A DNA stretch of 26,827 nucleotides from Zychaea mexicana. Its lineage: Eukaryota; Mucoromycota; Mucoromycetes; Mucorales; Lichtheimiaceae. The notes beneath the pieces were generated by a model. The model did not search any database. It was not told where the DNA came from and was given only the letters and a program-made list of their open reading frames with translations. The position numbers and the translations under genes are program-made. The stretch covers positions 1-26,827 of the forward strand of contig NW_026516907.1 in assembly GCF_025766255.1 (NCBI RefSeq), in the 5' to 3' direction. Below, in pieces: positions 19,085-26,827 of this stretch; the stretch's first letter is position 1; every line of letters begins with the position of its first letter.

Positions 19085-19141
19085 TTTGTAACTTTTAATG
19101 AAATTTGTAACTTTTAAATATTTTTGTAACTTTTATAAAGA
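19085..19141. repeat. three tandem 19-bp repeats
   Basis: TTTGTAACTTTTAA-type units start at 19085, 19104 and 19123. Units share the first 12 bases and vary after that. They resemble the GTAAC part of the terminal repeat, so may be subterminal protein sites. Confidence 0.75.
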
Positions 19142-19155
19142 TAAAAATTTATTAA

Positions 19156-19225
19156 AGTAGCGGAACGGTAGTGAGCACCTCCTCCTTTAGGCTAGACCTT
19201 TAGGTCGACGCCTAACTTGACAGAA
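19156..19225. repeat. GC-rich island with a hairpin inside an AT-rich element
   Basis: Stem TAGGC..GACC with arms GGTC..GCCTA closes over TTTA (about 19189-19217). It is the only GC-rich stretch of the element. It is not a tRNA: no acceptor stem, T-loop GTTCRA or anticodon arm is present. Confidence 0.5.
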
Positions 19226-19368
19226 TAAAGAAATATCATAATTTTGTTATTTATAACAAAAATTATAGATATTGATTATTCTCCTATAATGATTTCAGAA
19301 TATATAAATGATTTAAATGTGATGCATCATATTTTTTATGAAAAATTAAATAATTTTATCAATGAATA

Positions 19369-19454
19369 AAATAAATCATAATTTATCTAATATATTTAAT
19401 CAAAAAGAATTATTAAAAGCATATATTGAAAAACATAGTCTAGGTATATTATAA
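19369..19454 (+). pseudogene. tail of a chromodomain transposase
   Basis: The frame ends NLSNIFNQKELLKAYIEKHS then TAA at 19452-19454, matching the last residues of the transposase at 1836-3380 (INEFNQKDMLKKYTNQNQL). Everything upstream, including the DDE core, has been deleted or is unreadable; only loosely similar AT-rich coding sequence remains at 19250-19368. Confidence 0.5.
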
Positions 19455-19536
19455 AAAACATTATATAATATTATATAAAACATTTATGGAAGAATATTAT
19501 TAAAGCATAGAAAAAAAGGATTACCTAAACTTATTT

Positions 19537-19936
19537 TTATAGGTTTTCTTTTTTTTTGATTTTTTTTTCAATTTTTATAGGTAGCTTTTTAATTTCTATA
19601 TCTTTACTATTATTTAATACTGTCCGTTTTTTAGGAATATGTAATTTACTATGTTTGCAATAAAGAAAATCTTTTTTAGTACCTTCAGGTATATTAGTTT
19701 TAATCTTATGGGAACAGAATCTACCCTTATGTTTTCCTTTTTTGAACTTATGCATTATTCATACTAAGGTATAGAAAATAATCTGACGAAAATGTTTCTT
19801 TTGAATTTTTTATTAATTTTTTTTCGTTTTCTAAGAAATGATCAAATTCAGATTCCATAAAAATATTTATTTCTTCACATAAATTTTTTTAAATTTGAAT
19901 ATGGTTAAGTAGGAGATAATCATTAAGTGCAACCAT
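19537..19936 (-). pseudogene. zinc-motif protein, third copy, decayed
   Basis: From the ATG at 19936 the minus strand reads MVALNDYLLLNHIQI, an in-frame TAA, then KNLCEEINIFMESEFDHFLE and SSDYFLYLSMNN, closely following the copy at 5540-6010. A frameshift follows, after which the signature HKFKKGKHKGRFCSHKIKTN and DFLYCKHSKLHIPKKR continues to a Lys-rich end. Ligand residues His, Cys, Cys and His are kept. Gene order (convergent with the transposase tail) is the same as at 1718-4875. Confidence 0.75.
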
Positions 19937-20084
19937 TATTAAACCTTTGGATGATTTTATTTTTATTTAAAAATAAAATTCAATTTTATAAATAATTTAA
20001 ATCTTTGGATGATTTTGTTTTTATTTAAAAAATAAAGTTCAATTTTATAATTAATTTAAATTTTTGTTACCAACAAAAAATTTG

Positions 20085-21118
20085 TTACCAATAGTTTTTA
20101 TACAAAAACAGTTGGTAATGCATATGCGCCAAGTCAAGAAGCGATTGCTGGATCCAGTATTGTTGTGCTTGAACGTCAGGGTCAAAGAAGCCAAAAGAAG
20201 TGATTGCCTTCCAAATGCATTTGACATATTCGTCCTCTTTGGTGTCGTCGTTCTCTTCCAGTGGTTGTAACGCCATTTCACACTGCTCAAAGATTTCTTG
20301 AACAGAATCGTCCAACGAAGGGAAAACATCCCCTCCTACTGTTTCTATTTCTGCAAGCTCTTGCTTTGTTAGCAAGTCTTGCCAGCAATCATCCTTGGGA
20401 TCGATTATGAATAAGTGGACGGTACTGTACATTATTCACATTTGCAAACCATTGTAAGTGTTTAATGTGGTGGGTAGTAAAAAATTTGGATGTCAAAATC
20501 TTTAGACTTACTGCTCATAATCGCACTCCATTCCGTATTGAAACATAATATCTTCCAGGTAGACTTTGGCACCGTCTTCCTTGGTGCGCAGCAACCACTT
20601 TTTCTCTTCTTCCATGCCTTCGTAATCTTTTTTGAAGCGGTCTTTTGCTTCGGCCGTCAATTCCCACGAGCTACTTTTCGATGTCTGTGTTGATGTCGTG
20701 GGTCTGCTTCTTTTCGACGAGCACTGTTCCTTTTTTTTGTTCTGTATCTGTGTTTTGATGTCGTCCCAGTCGATATTTTTCTATTTTAAATAAATCAGTA
20801 AGAGGTTGCATTTGATAAGTTTCGTGTCACTCACATCTACTATGTTGTCGACGTTCAACTGCTTCGCTACAATTTGATATCGCTTAATCCAGATACGCTT
20901 AATATCTACGCACAAATCAGTGTTTGCAGCTACTTCATTACAGCGTGTGTAGAGAAAATCTCGCAAAGAGGGTTCCTTTTCCGAGGCCATGCAGATTTTG
21001 ACATATGTTTCGATTGCTAAGTGCACAGAGTAGGATTAGTAGAGATTTTATTTGGAAACTGTTTCAACATACATTGCTGCGCTTTAAGTTCGCAATCAGT
21101 GCTAGTAGATGTTGCCAT
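20085..21118 (-). CDS. host-family gene in the left arm (intact copy)
   Basis: Minus exons 21073-21118, 20835-21016, 20512-20780 and 20085-20424 join in phase; the ATG at 21118 has a CCCATGG context. Order: MATSTSTDCELKAQQ, then SIETYVKIC...SLRDFLYTRCNEVAANTD, RIWIKRYQIVAKQ, NIDWDDIK, a basic Ser/Thr-rich linker, SSSWELTAEAKDRFKKDYEG, ECDYE, and IDPKDDCWQDLLTKQELAEI with an acidic region after it. Intron 1 matches the gene at 17367 in place and phase. Here WDDI is intact and the Gln codon after QYWIQ is CAA, whereas the right arm has stops at both places. The last residues run into the terminal repeat at 20055-20124, so the C-terminus is not original. Role unknown. Confidence 0.7.
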
Positions 21119-21329
21119 GGGAATAATGGTTGCCTTGAAAACGAAAGTATCCTTATTATGAGGTTTCTGTAAAGGTGGATTGGAAGGGCAGGAAACCGAA
21201 TCTGAAAAATCGGGCAGGTCTATTTGCACACCCCCTCATGCACACCCCCAGTCACACCCAGGTAGGATTTCCGTTACACACACCCCGCTGACATTTCTTT
21301 CGTGCACACCCCCTCACACCCTTTTGACT
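20100..21329 (-). repeat. left arm of a 1230-bp inverted repeat
   Basis: This arm is the reverse complement of 24865-26094 with no net length change. I count about eleven substitutions, ten of them transitions. Its inner end carries GGGTGTG-type runs (here as CACACCC, 21219-21329), its outer end the TATGCATTACCAACTG motif. It contains a complete-looking copy of the host-family gene up to the outer end. Both arms together bracket the MULE gene at 21485-24579. Confidence 0.9.
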
Positions 21330-21484
21330 AAAAAGAATTGGCAGTATGCATAAAGAAAATTGATACAGGATTCGTCCATTAGTCTAAGTATAAGGTGTTG
21401 GCAAAAAGAATAAAAAAAGAGAAAGTGGCAGGGAAAGTAAGAAAGGTAGCGAAAAAGTAAGAGGATCAAGTGTCAAGTAGCTGA

Positions 21485-24400
21485 TTAATTATTTCGGTTA
21501 CAGGTGGTTAAGTCTTCGCCCTCAAAATCAAATGCGTGAATGGGATGCACTTCTTCGTTATTGGGAATCGTGAAATCGGGAAACGGTCGAATAGACCGCT
21601 CAAATGAATCTTCAAAAAGGGGATACCAAGGATCATTGTGATTGCTTTTGTGTGGTTCACGACCCTCAGGCAATATTTCAGGCCACTGGATAGCTGCGTC
21701 GTTTTTGGTCATAACGAGTATGAAGTGGTTTCCAATAAGCTGGAGGACGATCGGGTCGGTGCTCTTGGCGTGTACTGGGTTGGTTGTTAAAGGGAAGAAA
21801 ATGTGCGATTGTGCGCCATCTATAACAATTGGCGTTTCGAACGTATCAGCGGCAATTTGACTGCATTCAGGCGAGATGAACCATTCACTTGAATATGGAT
21901 CGAGTACTTTTAGTAAACGACCCTTGTCGTAGTATTAGTAAAGCGTATTGGCGTTGGAGAGGTACTGATCGAGCATCTTGGTCTTGACATCGATGTATCG
22001 CTCCTCTGTGTTATACAGCTCAACAGCTAAGGCCCGAAAGCCACAGTTACCATCTGGCATGGGATTATGCATCAATTCAACAGCTGATGGAGGGATCCAT
22101 TTGCAAACAAGGTTGAGGTTGGGTACAAAGCGAATTTTTGGAGGAGGAGGGATGGTAAGTGCCATGTTGTTTGCTTCATTTGTTGTTGTTGGCTCCATCT
22201 TTCCGTTCCTATAGATATTAAGAATTTAAATAAAGAATCGGCTATACATCTTAATGCATAAAACTTTAATATATTGCTGCAGCATCACGACCAATGCCGG
22301 TGTTTGCTTTCTTTCGGCTTTGAGAGTCTTGATGCTCTAAAGCGATCAGCTCACGCTTGTTGCTGCTGCTTTGTGGTTTTTGGGTGCTTTTGGGGATTGA
22401 TTTTGGCTGCTGAAGCTGCTCAACGTCGATGAACATACCATCATTGATAGATTTTAGGTGCGCGAGGAGAGTTTGCACGTTGTTGATTATCTGGAAAGCG
22501 GTGTATAAGATTGTTGAGGCGTGTGAGCTCTCCTTCGATTTGCGATTCCAGGCTTGGGGCTGTAAATGAACCAGTCATCGCCAAAATGTTGCTATTGCTA
22601 TTGCTTGTTGTGTTTGGTTTTCCTAATAACAACAAAAATCAGCTACTGTACGTTATAAATATAACAGCTTTTACATAACAGCCATGACTACCTTGAGATG
22701 CCGTTTTCTCAGGATAAAGGTGCCAGCGTCTGGGAATTAAGCTTAATGGGATTTCACCCTATGGTGGAAGCACATGGCAGCACGGAATATCATAATGATA
22801 CTTGATTGCACATTGGCAGTGATCAGTCTTTAACGGATTATTGACTGTTAGCTCGTCACGGATGGCATAGAAAGCGAACTTGGAAGTTTTACGTTCCAAA
22901 GCTGCCAAACGCTGCTTTTGCTGTGGTGGGATATGCGAGTTTCCGCCAAAACGTTCCTTGTCGATCTGGCGCTTCCAATTCAAGTTCTAATATAAGGAAG
23001 AAAGCATGTAAGAGCCGCGTCACTAACGGATCAATATAATTACTATAAGAGATAAACCTTCAATCGATAAAACTCGTCAGTTTGCGTAAAGGCAGTTAGG
23101 AGATTGCCACTTGAGGACATAATTGCCTTTTCATGTTAGCATGCGTCCCTTCGACTCTATTTGTGCTGTCATTTCCGAAATGCTTTACATAAGTGAGACG
23201 ATTGCCTACCCACTTGTCTTTTGAAGCAAGCTTTCTGTATACCGAAAAAACATGTTGAAGTCCAAGTATCATGTGGTCAAAAAATCCGTGCTTATTCAAT
23301 TTTACACACCTTTGCCAATAGTCCATGACAACGTCGGGTCTTTTTGCTATTTGAGCAGCCTCCTCATACATCTTCATTGCCTTTTCTTCGAGCTTCTCGT
23401 TCGAAATCGTGGATCGCATATCGTTGAACTTGTCTTGATACTCACTAGCCATTAAAAAATTGATAGCTTTCTTCAGTTCCTCGTAATGGTCCTTGACATC
23501 AAAAAGCTTGCGTAGGTTGACCCTGAAGTTGCGTCGTATAAGGATCTTGCATAGGATCTTCTTCGCCGTTGGAAAAACGCGGTCAAGAGCACCGGTCAAA
23601 GCAGATTCGCTGTCTGTTACAAACACACCAGGGGACGAAACCTGATCAAGTGGCCAAACGACAGTTTGAAGGTTGCGAATCACCCAATCGTAGCTGTCGT
23701 TGTTTTCCTCTGATACCCAGCAGCCAGCAATGCAGAAAGTCATCAATTGGGGATATCCGATATTGCCATTCCAACAATGTTGATAAATGGCAACCGGTGC
23801 TTGTTTGTCTTGTAAGTGGCGTCCAAGGTAACAACTTCCGGGAATTGGCGAGCGAGTGCGATTGCCGATCTGTGCGCAAAGAAGAGAGACTGCAAAAAGC
23901 GTTTGTCGCCTTCTTGTTTTGCTTTCCATTGGACTTCGTACTCGTCTTCTTGAAGCTTTTTGATTAGCTGGAACATTGCATGATCTGGGTCGTTGTTGAA
24001 GATGCGCTGACGAAGATTGGTGATGTCCTTAGGATGAGCAATCTTGTTCTTGCTGGCAAGATACGACAATACAGCTTTGTTGGTTGCATGCGCCTGTACC
24101 ATCTTCATAACGACCTCCTCATCGTGATCGAGTTTACGGAGCATAGGGTACGACGAAAGCTCGTTTGCCAACTCATGGTTATGACCGCCATCATAGAAAG
24201 AGACTATGTGCCATTGGTTGCTGGTCTGGTTCAAAGGATGAAGGATCATTTCGAATTTGCAACCAAACCACTGAGAGTCCCTTTGACGAGTGTCGATCTT
24301 TTTACCCTTGGATGATGCAATGGCCGTGCCCTCGTCATCTACAATAACCATTTGTCTTGTCGTGGTCTTCTGCTCTTCACATACGCCCTTGTTGACTGGC

Positions 24401-24579
24401 TCACCATAATGCTTGCAAGCAATCTGGAGCTTCCTCTTATTTCCCGTCTTATTACTTCTAATAGTACGCAACGAGACACCATTTTCTTTGCCCCATACAT
24501 AGCAGGCAGTCTTTGCGGCATCGAATCCATCCCATGTAGTGCTAAGTTCTTCTGGAATTGAGGTCATTGTTTTTGACAT
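21485..24579 (-). pseudogene. MULE transposase: FAR1-like domain, DDE core, SWIM finger, OTU protease; decayed
   Basis: From the ATG at 24579: a FAR1/WRKY-GCM1-like region (SQWFGCKFEMILHP...GGHNHEL, residues ~15-160); MULE core with Asp in VVTLDATYKTNKHR, Asp in GVFVTDSESALTG and Glu in STNRVEGTHANMK; intron about 23018-23059 to 22990; SWIM CQCAIKYHYDIPCCHVL; a Gln-rich linker; then an OTU domain with Cys in PDGNCGFRALAVEL and His in QLIGNHFILVMTK. Lesions: frameshifts near 23755, 23129 and 22510, TAG at 22759-22761 (after HVLPP), TAA near 22266 and TAA at 21935-21937. The usual C-x-W-H of the core reads CKIL here, so the conserved His is lost. The OTU part may begin separately at the Met at 22198. 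Not functional as read. Confidence 0.8.
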
Positions 24580-24864
24580 TGCATATAAATGAGCAGTAAT
24601 GAGGTAGTTAGAAATTTTAAAAAATAAAAGCGCGTTTGTATCACATCAATGTTCCTGGATTTTTACATAATAAAACTGTCCGTCCTATGTATACCCATAT
24701 ACAATGATGATAGGTAAAGACGTGTTTCATATATATTTCTATCTAAGCATATACTTTATGCTAGATCATTTCTTTATTGCAAGTTCGCATAGCTTCAGGA
24801 ATAAGCTGCATTACTGTAACTTTAATAAAGGATGTGCATGACCAAAATATTTTGCACAATTTTC
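24580..24864. other. upstream region of the MULE-OTU gene
   Basis: AT-rich, no frame of note. On the minus strand ATTTATATGC lies just 5' of the ATG at 24579 and could be a TATA-type element. No terminal repeat is recognised until the arm begins at 24865. Confidence 0.4.
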
Positions 24865-26094
24865 AGTCAAAAGGGTGTGAGGGGGTGTGCACGAAAGAAA
24901 TGTCAGCGGGGTGTGTGTAACGGAAATCCTACCTGGGTGTGACTGGGGGTGTGCATGAGGGGGTGTGCAAATAGACCTGCCCGATTTTTCAGATTCGGTT
25001 TCCTGCCCTTCCAATCCACCTTTACAGAAACCTCATAATAAGGATACTTTCGTTTTCAAGGCAACCATTATTCCCATGGCAACATCTACTAGCACTGATT
25101 GCGAACTTAAAGCGCAGCAATGTATGTTGAAACAGTTTCCAAATAAAATCTCTACTAATCCTACTCTGTGCACTTAGCAATCGAAACATATGTCAAAATC
25201 TGCATGGCCTCGGAAAAGGAACCCTCTTTGCGAGATTTTCTCTACACACGCTGTAATGAAGTAGCTGCAAACACTGATTTGCGCGCAGATATTAAGCGTA
25301 TCTGGATTAAGCGATATCAAATTGTAGCGAAGCAGTTGAACGTCGACAACATAGTAGAAGTGAGTGACACGAAACTTATTAAATGCAACCTCTTACTGAT
25401 TTATTTAAAATAGAAAAATATCGACTAGGACGACATCAAAACACAGATACAGAATAAAAAAAAGGAACAGTACTCGTCGAAAAGAAGCAGACCCACGACA
25501 TCAACACAGACATCGAAAAGTAGCTCGTGGGAATTGACGGCCGAAGCAAAAGACCGCTTCAAAAAAGATTACGAAGGCATGGAAGAAGAGAAAAAGTGGT
25601 TGCTGCGCACCAAGGAAGACGGTGCCAAAGTCTACCTGGAAGATATTATGTTTCAATACGGAATGGAGTGCGATTATGAGCAGTAAGTCTAAAGATTTTG
25701 ACATCCAAATTTTTTACTACCCACCACATTAAACACTTACAATGGTTTGCAAATGTGAATAATGTACAGTACCGTCCACTCATTCATAATCGATCCCAAG
25801 GATGATTGCTGGCAAGACTTGCTAACAAAGCAAGAGCTTGCAGAAATAGAAACAGTAGGAGGGGATGTTTTCCCTTCGTTGGACGATTCTGTTCAAGAAA
25901 TCTTTGAGCAGTGTGAAATGGCGTTACAACTACTGGAAGAGAACGATGACACCAAAGAGGACGAATATGTCAAATGCATTTGGAAGGCAATCACTTCTTT
26001 TGGCTTCTTTGACCCTGACGTTCAAGCACAACAATACTGGATCCAGTAATCGCTTCTTGACTTGGCGCATATGCATTACCAACTGTTTTTGTAT
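24865..26094 (+). repeat. right arm of the 1230-bp inverted repeat
   Basis: Mirror of 20100-21329; paired positions sum to 46194 from end to end, so there is no net indel. The inner 110 bp hold six or so GGGTGTG/GGGGGTGTGC runs on this strand (24873-24968). Outside the arm the sequence goes into CTATTGGTAACAAATTTTTT, the end of the AT-rich element that continues to the window edge. Confidence 0.9.
25076..26049 (+). pseudogene. host-family gene in the right arm, two nonsense changes
   Basis: Exons 25076-25121, 25178-25359, 25414-25682 and 25770-26049 mirror the left-arm gene. Introns have branch sites CTACTAAT and TTACTGAT. Compared with the left copy, TGG of NIDWDD is TAG (about 25426-25428) and the CAA after QYWIQ is TAA (26047-26049). 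Both are C-to-T class changes on one strand or the other. The donor of intron 2 also differs by one base just before GTGAGT. The left copy carries its own transitions (for example in the codons before IKRIW), so each arm has mutated separately since duplication. Confidence 0.7.
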
Positions 26095-26827
26095 CTACTA
26101 TTGGTAACAAATTTTTTGTTGGTAAATTTTCCTTTTTATGTCCAACAATACTTTCTATTTCATATGATGCAGTTGCACGCTGTTTACCTTTTATATTTCT
26201 TCTTCTTTTCCTAGTACGTTCATTAAAATTAGGAATATCATTATCATTTTCACTATTTTTTAATTCATCTGATTCACTATCATTATCTATAACCATTGTA
26301 TTATTTGATACTGTCATATTTAATAAATCATTTTGTAGTTGTACCATTCTATCAAGTTTATCTTTATTTTGTTTATTACTACTAACAACTATATCAATTA
26401 ATTTTTTTCAATAGGAAAATCAAAATCATGACTATGCCATAATTTATGGTGAGGTAAAACAGGTATATTAAATAATTCAACGAATTTTGTAATATTCTTT
26501 AATAAACAAGCTACTTGAAATTGGAGGTTATAAAATTTAATATTATCTATTTTTACAATTGATTTATTATTATTAAATCGATAAAATTTATTGCCAATTT
26601 CAGAAAACTGATTTTCAATTTTACTTCTAAAGCTTCCAAATGTATTATTAAAATGTTCTTCAGTAATAGTTAGATTTTCATTTATATTTTTACGTATTGG
26701 ATAAACAAAGTTATCATTGTTAAAATCATATCCAAAATAAATGATCATATGATCATTTTATTTTACCAATGAAATTTTTAATTTCATTTTTTTATTGGTC
26801 AATATTAAAATATAAATTAAGAAATAA
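26070..26827 (-). mobile_element. AT-rich chromodomain-transposase deletion derivative (copy 2, cut by window end)
   Basis: It starts with the same terminal sequence as the element at 18849 (TATGCATTACCAACTGTTTT, then CTATTGGTAACAAATTTTTT) and continues as a 99 percent match to 345-1085. Substitutions that I see are nearly all transitions. The hairpin chain begins at 26739 and continues beyond the window. The first hairpin here, around GATCATATGATC (26742-26753), pairs better than its counterpart at 988-1018. Confidence 0.75.
26129..26748 (-). pseudogene. C-terminal fragment of chromodomain DDE transposase (copy 2)
   Basis: It reads as the fragment at 374-990: an N-terminal deletion leaving FNNDNFVYPIRK, then FGSFRSKIENQF with the third acidic residue, HHKLW, a one-base frameshift at the T run 26402-26408, an acidic linker, RTRKRRRNIKGKQ and the start of a chromodomain (SYEIESIVGHKK) cut by the terminal repeat. 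ATG at 26748 lies inside the first hairpin, so a short protein could start there, but it lacks the catalytic aspartates. Confidence 0.75.

Larger units (their letters stand above)
18849..20124. mobile_element. AT-rich element with about 70-bp terminal inverted repeats
   Basis: The left end 18849-18919 and right end 20055-20124 are inverted copies of TATGCATTACCAACTGTTTT, a short variable piece, then an AAAACTATTGGTAACAAATT-type palindrome ending TTGTTGGTAAC. The outer 20 bp might instead be host target sequence. Inside: a C-terminal transposase tail on plus (19369-19454), a convergent decayed zinc-motif gene (19537-19936), tandem 19-bp repeats and a GC-rich island. It has the same gene order as the intact AT-rich element at 1718-4875, so it is a shrunken relative with different ends. 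Confidence 0.7.
21330..24864 (-). mobile_element. core of a Mutator-like element with an OTU-protease gene
   Basis: The space between the arms holds one gene on minus with 24580-24864 upstream (AT-rich, ATTTATATGC near the start) and 21330-21484 downstream (purine-rich, no frame). MULEs often have long terminal inverted repeats, so the 1230-bp arms may be its terminal repeats with a captured host gene, or only the inner 110-190 bp G-rich part may be the true end. No target duplication can be assigned because both outer flanks are ends of another element. Confidence 0.6.

Noticed and set aside
19085..19141. CRISPR-like spaced repeats
   Set aside because: Units of 19 bp are directly adjacent and degenerate, there are no spacers, and the genome is eukaryotic.
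19156..19225. tRNA or tRNA-derived SINE
   Set aside because: A hairpin exists, but no acceptor stem, T-arm consensus or anticodon arm, and no A/B box pair.
20100..26094. Palindrome as a pure assembly artefact
   Set aside because: The arms differ at about eleven positions and have different outer flanks, so they are separate loci; long reads would still be needed to be certain.

Overview
The window looks like a transposon-dense stretch of a nuclear genome from an early-diverging filamentous fungus, most likely Mucoromycota (Mucorales or a relative). The reasons are short spliceosomal introns of about 60-100 bp with GTAAGT/GTATGT donors and TACTAAC-like branch sites, a host gene family I associate with mucoromycete genomes, and the mix of elements. 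Host-like DNA and the MULE, Harbinger and pogo elements have moderate GC; several other inserts are extremely AT-rich. I see no bacterial-type operons, rRNA or tRNA genes.

Layout. 1-344: possible 5' end of a gene, then a GC-rich hairpin cluster. 345-1370: a deletion derivative of an AT-rich chromodomain-transposase element ending in a striking chain of hairpins. 1379-7103: the C-terminal half of a host-type gene broken by nested insertions. One is an AT-rich Harbinger-like element (1718-4875, 3-bp duplication ATA) holding a chromodomain transposase, a convergent small zinc-motif gene and a nested pogo derivative (3515-4309). The other is a second pogo-type element (4894-6639, TA duplication) holding a second AT-rich element (5049-6267, duplication TAT). 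Removing the insertions with one copy of each duplication restores one reading frame through both breakpoints. 7104-9352: untranslated sequence and gene remnants. 9353-12983: a nearly intact PIF/Harbinger element with 45-bp terminal repeats, a three-exon transposase and a convergent Myb/SANT-like partner. 13001-13578: a small member of the host gene family. 14462-17240: a Mutator-like element (MULE) with 27-bp terminal repeats and a decayed transposase. 17367-18875: a nine-exon member of the host family, cut at its 3' end by a third AT-rich element (18849-20124).

20100-26094: two exact-length 1230-bp inverted arms, each carrying a copy of another member of that host family, flank a decayed MULE whose gene joins a FAR1-like DNA-binding domain, a transposase domain, a SWIM finger and an OTU protease domain. 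26070-26827: a second copy of the first AT-rich deletion derivative, running off the window end.

The genes mostly serve transposition. Two transposase-plus-partner pairs are arranged convergently: the classic Harbinger transposase/Myb pair, and an AT-rich pair in which the partner is a short Cys/His protein rather than a Myb protein. That second pair, the hairpin chain, and the host-gene-bearing palindrome around the MULE are the points most worth following. Between repeat copies nearly all substitutions I found are transitions, and several create stop codons (including TGG to TAG), which fits cytosine deamination or a RIP-like process.
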